Assembly (NCBI GenBank): GCA_007570785.1
Contig: ML664173.1
Coordinates: 14,541,933-14,605,932, forward strand
Reading direction: 5' to 3'
Source of the DNA: Antilocapra americana
Lineage: Eukaryota > Chordata > Mammalia > Artiodactyla > Antilocapridae
Length of the DNA stretch: 64,000 nucleotides
A program made the translations under genes and the position numbers. Of this stretch, positions 26,766 through 40,261 are shown piece after piece (within the stretch, counting starts at the first letter, position 1; the number at the start of each line of letters is the position of its first letter). The notes below the pieces were generated by a model. That model was not told the origin of the DNA. It ran no database searches and saw nothing but the letters and a program-made list of their open reading frames with translations.

Positions 26766-27499
26766 CAAACTAATATGAGATTAAAAACTTAAAGAAGGAA
26801 TAAAAGAAATGGTGATATACTACGAAGTGATCACCCCAAACAGAGGAAAGATCAGGAAAGCTGAAGAAACTCAAAACTGCAGCAAGATATTCAAAAACTA
26901 CAACAGGCAACTTGTGCATCATACAAAGAGATGTAGCAATTTATAAGTTCCAGTTATGGTTCTCTAAGACAATAATGGTTTTTAAAACAAAACTACCTTT
27001 CAATCAATAAATGTCTCATTTTGGAAAAAGCTGCCTACAGCACTAGTTCCTTATTACCATTCTGGGACTGTGTCCTTGACAGCAATACCAGCGCTTCTAC
27101 CAGAACACCAATCACACCATCTGCTGTTTGAGCAGCAGCAATTCTTAACACCGGCACCTGTCTTACTACCTTAACAGCAACAACCCAATACCAGCAATCA
27201 AAACAACCAAACCCAAACAGCTGGCTTACAGATTCTATCCATATACGCCCTGCACATGGCCCAGCTTCCCACCCACCCGCCCACCAACGCTGCCCATCTG
27301 CCCAGCACTAAGCGGGCACTGCGCTGGACCCTACTGCTCTCCTGCTCACCTGCAGTGGTTCTCCAACACTAACAGAATCCCAGCATTGTCCCTTCCATAC
27401 AGAACTGTGCTCACAACACCCAAGCACAGGCCAATTTTGAAATGGGCTTTCCTGTTAAGTAAATTACAAAGTACCAGTCATAAAACCGTATGCATTTAG

Positions 27500-27692
27500 G
27501 GCGACAGTTCCCAACCCTGGCTGCATATTCGAGACACCTGGGAGCTCCAAACTGCAGCCAACGCCTGGGCCTCATCCCAGGCCAATTAAATCAGAATCTT
27601 GCAAAGTGGGGGACCAGCCAGGATTTACATTTTTTTTTTTAAGCTTCTCAGGTGATTCAGAAGTACAGCCACAGTTGAAAACCAGCAAACTT
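27500..27692. mobile_element. MER5A-like hAT DNA-transposon remnant
   Basis: The ends ggcgacagttcccaaccctg and agccacagttgaaaaccagc are inverted copies. Inside are 'agacacctgggagctccaaac', 'ctgggcctcatcccaggcc' and 'aattaaatcagaatc', typical of MER5A. Confidence 0.75.
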
Positions 27693-27699
27693 CAGTATT

Positions 27700-29410
27700 T
27701 CTAGAGTGGGATTTCTGAAAACCTCTTAGCCCACAAATGAATTAGGTGGTACGAAGACCACAAAGGTTCGCGCTCACTGCACCCGCCATCTGGGCGGCAT
27801 TACAATGACACACTGATCAAGTGTTCTCTTAAATCCACGTCCCCATTATGTCTTTGTTTATGGCAATGGAATGCTAAACAAGAGCGTACCTTGAGGTCAC
27901 TCACCGCCCCCCAGGGGCCCCCAGGCCTCACTTGGAGAATCGGAGCTGCGTAAGGCTCTAGCAGTGAAGAGGAACCCTCCCTCTCTCGCAGCTGAGGGTT
28001 TGGGGGGGAGTTGAACTGGTCCCATCCAGGCAGGAAGCAGCCCTCAGCCCAGTAACCCGACAGGAGGAAACCTTCACAGTTCAGGCCTGATTATCAAACT
28101 CTTTGTGCTCGTACAGGAGAGTAATTATAGGCATGTGAAAAAAGGGAAGCACTCCCCGAGGAACTCTTCCTCACACGCTTCCCAAGAGGCAGTAGGGCCA
28201 TTAAAAATTCCATGATGAAGAGGAAAAACAGCCTGGGAACAGCCAGGAGGCAATACAGCAAATTAATACACCAGGCCTCCTCAGGGAAAGCTGTGATAAA
28301 ACAGGAAACACTTCTCTCTTCGCAAAATAAAATTATACCGCTAATGATAACATAGTCACCACACACACACACAAATCGTTCTAATGATGGGTGTGAAAGT
28401 CCCAATGCTACCCAGATGCTTTGAAAGGAATCTTTACGGCAAATAAAATGGAACAAGAAAAAGACAAAATTTCCATTCGAAACAGTTTTTAATACGGTCA
28501 TTCCCCTGCCTCTTCCGTACCACCACTGCTCTTTAACAGTCATTCCCTAGCTGCCAGGTTTTGTTAAATGGTCCACTCTTTGCAAAGCCCACCATCCACA
28601 TCTGACTCCAATAGCATCCGTCAGCCACACTGGAGCTAGACTGCTCCTTCTCTGCTGACCCCTTGCCGGGCAGGGACCTCACTATTAAGGAAAGCAGGGA
28701 GCCCCGAGGGAAGTGTCTCATCACCCACATTTCCTAAAACCTGTGGAGGTCACTTGTGCTGACCATTTCCCACAGATCGGGGGTTCCCAAACTACTGCTC
28801 GTGCGCCCTCATCAGTAAAAACTCTGAACACTCCTTATATATGTAATACATACAAATAAAACAAAAATAGGTGCTGCTAGACTTATATGTATAACTTAAA
28901 AAAATTTTAAGGATAATAAATAAATGCAAGTTTAAAAATGTTCTTCCCTTACCCTAAAGAACCTTCCTGTGTGCGACCCCACTTTGTATTCACTGCCCCA
29001 GGAATGATGTCAGGCAGAACAAGGATGAGCTGTAAGTGTCCACACTCTCTCATCCTGCTTTCAGCAACAGTCGGAAGCAATAAGCACTATTTCCACAGAG
29101 CTGAGTGCACCAGAAACACAGCCTCAGCTTCCTTATGTTTCCAAGTCTGGCCACAAGCACAGCCGATAAGAGAACAAAGATAATGATGTGGATAATGAGA
29201 TACACAAAGAAACATGAAGCTCACACCCACTCCAACCAGGATGAGGCCTTAAAGGCAATAGGAAACCTGACAAAAGCATGGATATACCAATCTCAGCCAG
29301 CTCAAGGTAGCAAAAGGGGAGGAAGACAATCCACTTTCAGAATCTGACATGACAAGACTCACATAGTCTTCTTCAAGAGCACAGACATTTCCACACCTGA
29401 CCCTCCCATG
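27700..29410. other. Intron 8 stretch, nothing recognised
   Basis: Includes a 149-codon minus-strand frame at 28094-28543 with no recognisable domain and no splice-phase link to GPATCH2L; I treat it as chance. Confidence 0.4.
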
Positions 29411-29735
29411 AGGATATAAGCTCCTTAAGGATAGTATTAAATATTTAAACAAAGCACCTGGCACACGGTAAAGTGAAAGGGTTAGCCACTCAGTTGTGAG
29501 GGACTCTTTGCGACCCCAGGGACGGTAGCCGACCAGGCTCCTTTGTCCATGGGATTTTTCCAGGCAAGGATACTGGAGTGGGTTGCCATTTCCTTCTCCA
29601 GGGGATCTATCCCACCCAGGGATTGAACCCAGATCTCCTGTATTGCAGGCAGAATCTTAACCATCTGAGCCACCAGGGAAGGCTTCCCAGGAAGGCACAT
29701 AGTAAGGAGTCAGCAAATGATGAATGAATGATGGC
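29411..29735 (+). repeat. L2 LINE fragment split by a SINE
   Basis: Left part at 29411-29469 (ataagctccttaagg ... gcacctggcacac), right part at 29692-29735 (ggcacatagtaaggagtcag, then a GAAT-rich end). Together they make a typical L2 3' end. Confidence 0.65.
29470..29691 (-). mobile_element. Bov-tA SINE inside L2
   Basis: Reversed Bov-tA from gtaaagtgaaagggttag to gagccaccagggaaggcttcc. Confidence 0.92.
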
Positions 29736-30244
29736 TAAATAGCAGACAACTAAGAAAAGGCCTTACAGCAGTTTACTAATGTCCCCTAATTTTCCAAGCT
29801 CTTAGTTAACACCATGTGTGACAGTCTCTCTTTTCAAAAGATCTTCCCTATTGAAATACTACTTTTCCAGTAGAAGGGCAGGCAGGTGGTTATAGAGCAG
29901 AGTTCATTATTATAGGCCATAGCAAATATCCTAACTGTATCCATGAAAGAATCATTTCTTTGTGCAGCCTGCGCCCCAAATCTATGAACATATCCACTTA
30001 ACAATGTGTTAGGAAGGATAAAGAAAAAAAAAATCATTGGAACCTTGGAAAGAAATTCTTTGTGTCACGAGAAACAACAGAAGTTCTATGGTTCTGCCTA
30101 TTAGCTGCTCCTCGTGCGCAATAACCCACTAGGGCATGCCATCATAGAAACCATATTTATTTTGCATTTCACCCAACTTGAGAGAATGTATATTCAGAGG
30201 CACTGATTTCATTCTGCTATGCAAGTGCAGGATTTATCCTGACA

Positions 30245-30355
30245 AATTCATACTGAATGGCCTGTAAGCGCCAGACGCTGTGTTAGGCGTAGGGGACGTA
30301 TCAGGGAACAAGACAAGGTCCAGGCACTCTGAAGCTTATAGTCTAGTGAGAGACA
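30245..30355 (+). repeat. L2 LINE fragment
   Basis: 'gacgctgtgttaggcgtaggg', then atcagggaacaagacaaggt and gaagcttatagtctagtg is a good L2 match. It lies about 600 nt past exon 8. Confidence 0.65.
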
Positions 30356-30946
30356 AGGGGGAAAGCAAGAAGAAAAACAAAACAACAATAAAGTCATTAC
30401 CAACTGTAATTAAAGCTCTAAAGAGAGAGATAAGGAGCGGTGAGAGGTGCAGGCAGGCACTTTTACACAGGATAGCCCGAGAGGGTCCTCCCTGAGGAAG
30501 TGGCCCGAGCTCGGATGAGAAAGAGCCAACCACAGGAAGAGCTCTCAGACGGCAGTCCAGCAGTGGGAACATATGTGAAGGTTCAGCAGCAGGAAAGAGT
30601 TTTAATCTGAAGAATAAAACAGAGCTCCCAGGCACAGCTGGATCTCTCCCTCAGTGAGAAGGAAGAAGCCTACAAAAGGAGGCTAGACAAGAAGGCAGGA
30701 GTCAGATCACAGAGGATGAGCCAGAACTTAGGTTACAGCCGAGGTTTAAATCATACACTGAGTCACGGGACCACAGGAAAGATACTTACACTCTGCCTCA
30801 GTTTCTGCCTCTCTAAAAATATCCTGACCTCAAAAAGTTGTCAAGAGATCAAAGTGGACAGTATACACTAACATACTTTAATCTGAAAAGGGTTATAAAA
30901 GAACAATAGTATCAGCTAGAAAAAAACAGTCACTAGGACACAATTA

Positions 30947-31051
<105 letters not shown>

Positions 31052-31439
31052 TTATTTCAGTAAGGCTTACATGAAACAGACCTGATCCTAAAGGGCTACC
31101 TGCTACTTGCTTATTTTTCCCCTTTGACTATTTAACTCTCCTGCCATACCATAGACACCATTCAACCAATCTGTGCACAGTCAACAGTGTACCCACAAAT
31201 GTAGCATAACTAATCTAGACAGCCTCAAAAACAGACTATTCCTTGGTAAGTAGCAATTTTTCAAAAACTTCTGATACATAATAATTACTTAAGTGTCTGA
31301 ATATAGTACTTTCTAACTGACATAAAGGGAACTTCCGCCTACTGATTTTCAGCCCTTGTTCCCAAGAATACTAGCATGAAATTACCTTGTCCTTATCCTG
31401 GCAGATGTTTCCAGTGAATAACTGGTTAGCACAAACCAG

Positions 31440-31730
31440 CAGCAGTGTAGTGGAAACAGAACTAGATTAAGAATTAGAATATCCAACGTTTAGTTCCAGC
31501 CTACCACTGAGTGGTCATATATTAAAAACTACAAAATCTCTTTGAGCTTTACCATCCTCATCTGTAAAACAGATGTAACACTATCTGTCTTACCTATTTC
31601 ATGGGATTACTGTGAGGGCTACATAAAATATGCTTTTGGTTTAGAAAGCAATTTCAGTTTCTCATCTGTAAAACACCTATTCACCTCAAAAGGGGGTTGT
31701 AAGGATCAACTGGGACACTATATAAAAGTA
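31440..31730 (+). repeat. MIR SINE(s)
   Basis: 'tgagctttaccatcctcatct', gtaaaacagatgtaac and atgggattactgtgagggc form a good MIR. A second partial copy (ctcatctgtaaaacacct, ttgtaaggatcaactggg) follows. Confidence 0.7.
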
Positions 31731-31739
31731 CCTCACTTT

Positions 31740-33018
31740 ATGTTGGCTAGCCTTCTTTGGATTTTTTCCCACAATAAATACTCCTCCCCCCACATTTCAG
31801 AAATAAATATATATGAATACTAGAAGAACAGTGAATGATCATAATACTTTCAAAAGAACTGAAAAAGTACACAAATTAAGCAACTGTCTGTCACAGAGGT
31901 TCCAGTCCCAGTGCTGTAAGACTTTGGGCAAATAGTTTAAACCTCGTTTGTAAATAATCCATCTCATCTGTAAATAACAGATCTGGATGAGATGACCATC
32001 ACAGGTCTCTTTGCCTTTAGATTCTGATACAAACAAAATTAATACTCTAGCATAGCAATACCCAAACTGTAGTCTCCCACATTCCACTTTAATGACTATC
32101 TGCCCATCACCTGCTCTACTAATTTCATATTTTCCTTCATATTAATTTTTACTCAGCATTGTCATCACTATGTTTCTGTGAAATAACAAGTTTGATAAAA
32201 TGATTACATTTTTCTAATATAAACTGTAACTAAAGTAAAAACTGTGTATCCACATACCATCTAAAATCATACAAATTCATACCAGTTAGGTCTATCTCTG
32301 TTCTGGCTCATTTTGAAATAGTAACTTCAACACGAAAATTCCAAGTCTAAAAAGTATTATCAACTTATTAATAAGCTAATAAGCAGAAAAACCAAAAAAA
32401 CTATCAGTATTCATCTATTTTACAACTAATCATCAAGATAAAGCAAACTCTCTCCCAACGAAAGTCAAAAGGCTCGGACATTAAAGGAACACTCCGAGAG
32501 CCACTGTCAGTAATTTTAAAATTAGGACTCATAAAGGCCTAGATATTCCAAGGGCCCCATCAGCGGTAGTCAGAGAAGAGTAAGAGGCTCTAGGCCTCAA
32601 TCCCATTTCACCCAAAGCAGCTCTACCTTCCTCTGCTTCATGTGTTTAGGATTCAACACTGCATTTCTCAGCATGGGATGCTAATACTGAACTAAAAAAT
32701 AGACAAATGAGGTTCATTCTGATTTCTTACTTTAAAGTTCAAAACCAGAATAAAAACTGGATCCTTATGAAATATGTTACAAGTAATAAAGTGAAGATCA
32801 CAGCTGAACCTAAAAAGGGGAACTGGCTCTTGTTCTCATTAGTGAATACTAAGATATTTTTGGAAAACAGTTATCCAAGAAAATCAGAATGACATAAGGA
32901 ACAGGAACCTTACCTCACGTGCACAAGCAGAAATGTGAGGAAAATCAGAAGCCAAGGCTTTATTCTTTCTAAAAAAAGGAAATCAAACGATAAAGATGAC
33001 AAAGAAAAACAATCTTAC
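31740..33018. other. Intron 7 stretch, mostly unassigned
   Basis: Possible MIR remnant near 31900-31990. No additional exon recognised between exons 7 and 8. Confidence 0.4.
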
Positions 33019-33058
33019 CTGATTTCGTTCTCTTTTCCCAGCTGATGGTAACCAGAAA
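33019..33058 (-). CDS. GPATCH2L: GPATCH2L exon 7 (residues 351-364, small exon)
   Basis: This 40-nt exon has a strong pyrimidine tract (ctctctccctctctctag) and the donor CAG|GTAAGA. It encodes DFWLPSAGKRERNQ. It was too short to appear as its own long reading frame and was found by phase and similarity to the known protein. Skipping it would shift the frame. Confidence 0.92.
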
Positions 33059-33957
33059 CTAGAGAGAGGGAGAGAATAAGAGGAAAGAAAACAATAAAAG
33101 AAGTGGTAGGAACATTATTAGAGACGAGAAGATAAAAAAGATATTGGGTTAATGAAGTGAAGAAAAAAGAAATGAGGGGAAAAAAATGGAATCAGAGGGG
33201 AAAAGGAGATGTTAAAGGTGTATGGACTTTTTTTTTTTTTTTTGCAGAAAATGACTCTTCAAAGTAAAAAGTCGGAATACAGAAGATTGGATACTAAAAC
33301 AACTCAAGATGATGGTGTGAAACCAACGCACTCTCTGCTGTGTGGTGAGAACAGGATCCCGGTTGAGCAAGGGCACAGATCACACCCTGTCAGTTTTATA
33401 ACAAACAACCAGGCTGGATGGACACAGGACCGTAACTGGACACTGACCGTGACACAAACTAGAGACGTCACAGAGCCGACTGTGTTAGGGGGCAAGGGCT
33501 GTCACAAGCAAAGGTGGACGATTCTTTCTAGAGCTACACACAGGCTCTCCAGTAGCACTTATCACAGTAATTAGAACAAAAAGACATTTCTCTGTCTAGA
33601 GGTCTAAAAATGGGACGCGCATACAGAAAAGAATACAGAAGCAATCACACATTTTGAACAAAAAAAATTTAAGAAATGGAAAAACTGATTTAAAATACAA
33701 CATTCTCATTAGAGGCTACTTTTATAATGTAGCACCTAGAAACATATAATGCAAAGAAATAAAAACTAGTCTAGAAAGGAAAAAAAAAAAAATCACTCTC
33801 ATGAACTTGGCAGTTAGCCATGTTATAAAGTACCAATCTTTAAGATGACCTCATTCAGCTCTACAACCGAATTTCCAGGTTTCTTCATAAAACGTTCTTC
33901 TGTGGCCTCCTCCAAGGAACAGGCTAGAAGAGCACCAGTAAATACAGAAGCACTTAC
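33059..33957. other. Intron 6, nothing recognised
   Basis: Contains a poly(T) run at 33229-33243 and a 121-codon plus-strand frame (33209-33574) with no recognisable protein. Confidence 0.4.
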
Positions 33958-34025
33958 TCTTTCTGCCGAGGGTCACTAATGAGGTGGCCGATCCTCTCAG
34001 TACCCAGATTACTTATGCTGGACTC
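33958..34025 (-). CDS. GPATCH2L: GPATCH2L exon 6 (residues 329-350)
   Basis: This 68-nt exon follows the acceptor tgccttttcag and ends AGA|GTAAGT, close to the consensus donor. It encodes ESSISNLGTERIGHLISDP and RQK, leaving two bases of the Asp codon that exon 7 completes. Confidence 0.93.
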
Positions 34026-36055
34026 CTGAAAAGGCAAAGAAGGTAAAACAAGCATTAAGTATGATCTGGCACCAAACTCACGCTTTCCCATGATTATACC
34101 AGCAACCCCAAAGCACATGTCACATGTCAATCTTAAAATCCAATAGCAACTATACAGCTTTTTATGGAATTCTATTGTAAAAGTATTGCATGTTATTCTA
34201 GACTTAGTTTTCTTTAGTGCTCAAAAAGTCTTTTTTTAAAACTATGTAGAGTATTTTAATATACCTCCTGGACTTATTAAAAAAATGTCAAAATAGAAAC
34301 AGTTTTTAAAAAATCCAAGGGCAGCCCATTTTTAACAGGCCAGCACACCAAGATCCCTAGAGGCATTCACTTATAGCCTCAAGAGCCTTCATAGTGGGAC
34401 ATTTATGGAGTCCTCACTCATAAGTACACATCAAAAGATTTCTGTAACTTACAGAAATTGTCATCCTGTATTTTGTCTGTTAAACATCACCTCCTAAAGT
34501 AAAAAATACAAGTTCGTATAAACTGGTTCTTAAATTAGTGGTTCTCAAGATTGTAATACAAAATCATACCCGTAACACCACAAGCAATTCAGAAACTAAT
34601 CATCTCAAAAAACTGGAAAATGGCGGAAGGCACTCACCCTTCATTTAACTTGAGTACATTTAGAGTGAATATCTATCACAGAACTTGGGCAAGCGTACTG
34701 ACAGTACATGAGCAAGAGTTACACGCATATGAGGATGTGTTAAGATGAAAGAGCGTACGTCATGGGCACGAATGTCAAAAATGTCAAGCCTGTTACTCAA
34801 ACACATTTGTTTCTGGGCAAACACTATTATCTGTACTCATCTGTGTGTCGATTAGCCTAAATGTGACGGTGCCCATTTTAGCAGAACTGGCTGTAGAAAA
34901 ACTGACCTGGAGGTCAGATTTTGGGTGGGAGTGGAGCTAAATGAAAAGGCCTCCCATACTGTATTCTTCATATTTTCACTCCTTACACCTACGCCTCTTG
35001 GTCACAGACACAGCCGTGGTGGTGGGGCCAAGAGAAGAGATAGGTGAAAAATGAGCTATTTGTTACAGCAGAAAAATTATTAACTTAAAGTGCCGTAATG
35101 TTTAAATTCACAGTTTATTACTGTGTAAATTACAAGCAGTACTTTGCGTAATTAGCAGCTCGCTGGCAGGGAGCTGTGAATGAAACTCATTATTTATGAT
35201 TACAATTTAGAAAAAGAGGAGAGAGATAGGGGAGGGAGAAGAAGGGGGGCAGAACAGTGACCTCTGCTAGAAATGACAAATATCCCTTTAAGGTGATGAA
35301 GATGAATTAACCAAGTAAATATTATCCTATTCATTTGAAATCATTACAGACACATCCAACAGGCCCTACTTTCCTTCCAGGCAAGCTAAAAGGGGTCTCC
35401 AGGATGAAATTATTTACTTCCATGGGCGTGGAAGGCTCTCATTTTATAGGAGCTGAAACAAAATAAGGTAGGTGTTAGGGAGAACACCATGTGTCAAGCC
35501 TAACCAATAAAGAAAAAAAATCAAACCACTGCTCTGTTCCCCACTCCCAACATCCTGGGGCCTCCTTCCACTCCATGTACTCCTCCCTGCTAGCTGTCCT
35601 CTTAGAATAAGCTCCCACAACAGCAAACACGACACTGTATTGCCTATAAAATGAGTAATCCAAAAGAAAAGGTATTCTTCTAATAATCAAATATTTTTCT
35701 AATTAGAGATATGAAACAGAATTTAAAGACAGATAAAAAATACGAATTCATCTGAAAATAAACAGACTAATTTCTTTTGCAGAAAACAGTCCTCTGATTA
35801 ATCTGTGAAAACAGTAGCTCTCTGAAGGCAGGAAAACTGTGGCTCTGATCATTCCATACCTGGCTGGGCATAGGGCCTGCCACACTCAGGCACTCTAGAT
35901 ACTTACTGGATGAACAAACATATTAATGCTCTAAGAATGCCTCTCCCACCCTTATCTTTCTCCACCACAATCTTCTCTGACTGGTATTGAGCCCCAGTCT
36001 TATTTTCAATCTCAAAGCCAGAGTGAAAAATAAGTAATTAATTAAATTTAAATTT
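34026..36055. other. Intron 5 stretch
   Basis: Mostly unassigned. An L2-like piece lies at about 35865-35935 and a purine-rich run at 35210-35250. Confidence 0.4.
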
Positions 36056-36059
36056 TAAA

Positions 36060-36265
36060 AGATAAAAGAGAAGTAGACCTGGGTTCAATTCTCTGTGTTT
36101 CACCACTTCTATCTGGATAACATCAGACATTCCTTAACACCTTTGAACCCATTTTCTTCATCCTTTAAAGAAAATATCACCTCTTTAACAAGAGTTTTGG
36201 GAGGATTAAATGAACTGAGTACCTAGCACAGTCCCTGCACAAAGGCAGAACTGAGTAAATGGTAG
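36060..36265 (+). repeat. MIR SINE
   Basis: 'agacctgggttcaattctctg', ttgaacccattttcttcatc, gtacctagcacagtccctgc is a near-complete MIR in intron 5. Confidence 0.7.
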
Positions 36266-36428
36266 ATAATTCTCCCTTACGGCCAAGGAGGGACTTTAGA
36301 AATTTGATAACAGGTCTTGCTTCCCGTTTTCTTTTTAATGAATTTCAGAATAAAAGACCAAAGTTAGAACAAAAGAAGTATTCATGAATTCAAGAGGAGA
36401 TATAAAGAAGCCAACAGCATTTCAACTT

Positions 36429-36447
36429 CTATAATAATAATAATAAT
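36429..36447. repeat. (ATA)n microsatellite
   Basis: About six ATA/TAA units in intron 5, antisense to GPATCH2L transcription. Confidence 0.8.
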
Positions 36448-36715
36448 ATAATCAACAGAGTAGAAGGGACAGAGATCGGGCCTCTAGGTTCACAGACCAC
36501 CTACACTGTCATGACAGTGTTTGCTTTGCCAGAACTTCTGTATGAATCAAGCTTCATCTTTCATGTATGTATCCACTCATGTCCTATATAATGTTCACGC
36601 TTGTGAATGTGCAAAATACATCTGGTTTAATTAACCCCAGGGAGTTCTTCAGCACCTTTGATTACCAATAGGGTATACAAATCTCTTGGGGAATATTATC
36701 CTCCCACTGAGCCTA

Positions 36716-36946
<231 letters not shown>

Positions 36947-36959
36947 CTATTTGCCAAGG

Positions 36960-37140
36960 ATTTACTATTCCTTTGTCTTTGTCACCAATGGTATGAGCTT
37001 AGGCACGTCATTTACCTGTGACCTAGGCATCCTTGTTTATAAAAAGGGAACGATCATTTGCTCAGTCCTCTTTTACAGGACTTCAAGACTCCATGAAACA
37101 GCACATGGAAGGTACTTTATAAACTGAAAACACTACACAA
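36960..37140 (+). repeat. MIR SINE
   Basis: 'atgagcttaggcacgtcattt', ttgtttataaaaagggaacg and aggtactttataaactg match MIR; intron 4. Confidence 0.55.
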
Positions 37141-37205
37141 ATATAAAGTATTGTCAACAATTTCTAATTAGAAATTAAATGTTAGCTATCATCTCAAAAA
37201 CATTC

Positions 37206-37532
37206 TAACTCCGGGGCTTCCCTCGTGGCTCAGTGGTAAAAGAAGCCGCTTGCCAGTACAGAAGACACGGGTTCAACCCCTGGTCCAGGAAGATCCCATG
37301 TGCTGTGAAGCAACTGAGCCTGTGTGCCCCAACTACTGAGCCTGAGCTCTAGAGCCCAGGATCCGCAACCACTGAGTCCACGAGCCGCAACAACTGAGGC
37401 GGATGTGCTCTGCGACAAGAGAAGCCACGGCAACGACAAGTCTGTGTGCCCTTGCTCACTGCAACTAGAGAAAAGCCTGCACAGCAATGAAGACCCAGCA
37501 CAGCCAAAAAATAAACAAAAGTATTTAAAAAA
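37206..37532 (+). mobile_element. CHR-type tRNA-derived SINE, long
   Basis: Starts gggcttccctcgtggctcag, passes a tRNA-like B box (gggttcaacccctgg), and ends with 'gacccagcacagccaaaaaa' and an A-rich tail. Confidence 0.85.
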
Positions 37533-38624
37533 TTTTTAACGACATTCTAATTCACGAAACAGATAAGGAAAAAAAAAAAAGCATGTATAGCATAATCCCA
37601 CTTTTCTAACTGCTGTATATGTTCTATACACAGAAGAGACTACTGGAAGAATCCACCTGAAAATGTCATCAGTGACTCTGGGTGTGGGGTGACAGGCAGT
37701 GGAACGTTTCCTCTTTCTAGTCTTGCTTATTTGTATGTACTTTGAGTGGTCCATAAAGAACTTTTAGAAACGGTCATTGACATGTTTATGAAAACTATTA
37801 CGGTTTCAAATGATGTGCCTTGGCCAAGCGTCCTTACCAAGAACCAACTGCTCTGAGAAGGTATTTCAATCACCCGAATTCATAACAACACATCACAGAA
37901 CAGGAATTTACAACTCTTAGTGCAACGCTGCACCAACAGACACTCAACATACACTGGGAAACCGGATGACTACTGGTTTCTGGGGATCTTTGCATCATAA
38001 ATTTATAGAGCTAAAAGAAACCTCTGAAACAACACTGTTCAATGTCACAGTATCCTAAGTCATCACTCTGATGCCCCAAGGAAATGAAGTGACGGCCAGT
38101 CACAGAGCTAGGAACACAGTACCAGACTATTCCCACATTTCCTTCCCCTGTCCTAGGCTCTACCCACTTCACTTTGTTACATCATAATTAGTGGAAAAGC
38201 ACAGGGAAAGGATACACATTTGTGTTAAAGCCCACTATAACAGAATTACTGAAATAAAATTTTTTAAAAAAATATTTAAAAATCATCCATTTAAAAAATG
38301 TCATTATGCCTGTTGTTGTTATGAATGCTGTTACTGAAATCTGTTCTCTTCCAAGATCCACCGCTTGAGGCTTCCACCGAGCACTGAGGAGCCCGTCGGC
38401 CCCACAGCAGCATAAGCAGCAGTGACGCACTGCGAGGCTTCTTAAATCTGGCGCAGGCGGCAACAGCAAGCTGGAGGGAAGTCCTGCTAATACGAATTCT
38501 GAGCGTCTCCATGCACTGATTCAGGTAAGAGTGGAGAGAACCTCAAGCTTTGAGACTGACTCTTTGAACCTTCTGGAAAACTCCCTGGCCTAGTTCTAAA
38601 ATTCAGACAGTCAATGCATGCTTA

Positions 38625-38906
<282 letters not shown>

Positions 38907-40016
38907 TCACAGGCTGGAATTTTTAATGTGCTCTAAGAGAAGCCACATGGGTAGATAATGTCTCAGTGCTATAGGTTTGATTATATAATTTTTTAAATAA
39001 AGTCAAAGTGCAAAAAAAAAAAAAAAAAGCTTGCTACTTTTTGAACCATATTACGACAAAAACCGGGACATCAAACTAGTTCCACATGAATGTCACATTA
39101 AGGCACATTGGAATGCTTTCGATAGTAAAAACTAACAAAGCTACTGCTTACTAAGCCCTGTCCACCTACCAGAATCCATGCTAAAAAAATCTGTAAAATT
39201 GTCATCTCTTCCAAACCTTACACCAACTTCAACTTATCAATTAGGCAACTAAAGCCCAGGGAAATCAAGATAGTTAGTAAATGATGAAGCCACAGTATGA
39301 ATCCAAAGCCCAAATAACTCCAAAGCCTTGAACATAAAAATAAACTGCCTCTCGTGTCCTATTCTAAGTGGCATAAATGAACTTGGAGGTTAAAAAACCC
39401 ACAAATACTTCTCAATTCGAAACTAGCTATTTCTGAAGGATTTCTTGCTGTTATTTAATAGGTGGATAAAGAATGTATATTCATACCTTGTTTCTTCCTT
39501 GATACCTCATTAACGGGACAGAAAATCATCTTGACAATAGCAACCCAAGCTACCAGGAAAAAAAAAAAACTAACCACAAAGACAAGCTTGTCGAAAAGTT
39601 ATACCATTTGCCCAAGGCCATACTCAATTATTGACAAAGTCAAGACTAGAACCATATAGCCAGACTCTTGGCTACTATGATAGCATCTCAATTTCCAAAA
39701 GAGCTTACCCTTGCCCACAAAGAGTATGATGGATACCTTTCTGTCTGCTACCCCTCACCCTTTTCAAAACAGCAAGGATGAAGGAAATTATTACCAAAAC
39801 ATCTAAAGAGTTCACATTGCATTCATTCTCTGATGGGTACTGGATCTCAAGGAAGCCGCCCAGACCTGTTAATCACATGAAGTATCAGATTCATGGGTCA
39901 CTAATGATAACTCTTGAATCACTGCAGAGATCTTTAAAAGGGAAAAGAAGCCACTAAAGAAGCTGCTCTCAATATTCCCTTAAAAAAACACAACATCAAC
40001 AGCTGTTTTTCAAAAC

Positions 40017-40192
40017 AATGGTTCTCAACCTTCAGCGTGCTCCAGAAGGATGGGGAAGGGCTACTAGAACACAGAGGGCTCGGCTGCACTGCCAGAATTC
40101 CTGATCTGGCCTTAACAGGCCAAGAGTGCACATTTCTAACTTCCCTGGTGACGCTAAACTGGTCTGGAGACCGCATTTCGAGAACCATTACT
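40017..40192. mobile_element. MER5-like hAT DNA-transposon remnant
   Basis: The ends ggttctcaacc and cgagaaccat are imperfect inverted repeats, as in non-autonomous hAT-Charlie elements. It lies in intron 3. Confidence 0.65.
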
Positions 40193-40261
40193 CTAAAAGC
40201 ATCTAACCTAACCAAGTACAAGAATGAATAAAAGATGGGCATCAGAATTAACAATGATTAG

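Noticed and set aside
28094..28543. 149-codon minus-strand frame in intron 8
   Set aside because: No recognisable domain, and no sign of splicing into GPATCH2L. Length is compatible with chance in a 64-kb window.
33209..33574. 121-codon plus-strand frame in intron 6
   Set aside because: Starts in a poly(T) run (Phe repeats), no known domain, antisense to the gene.
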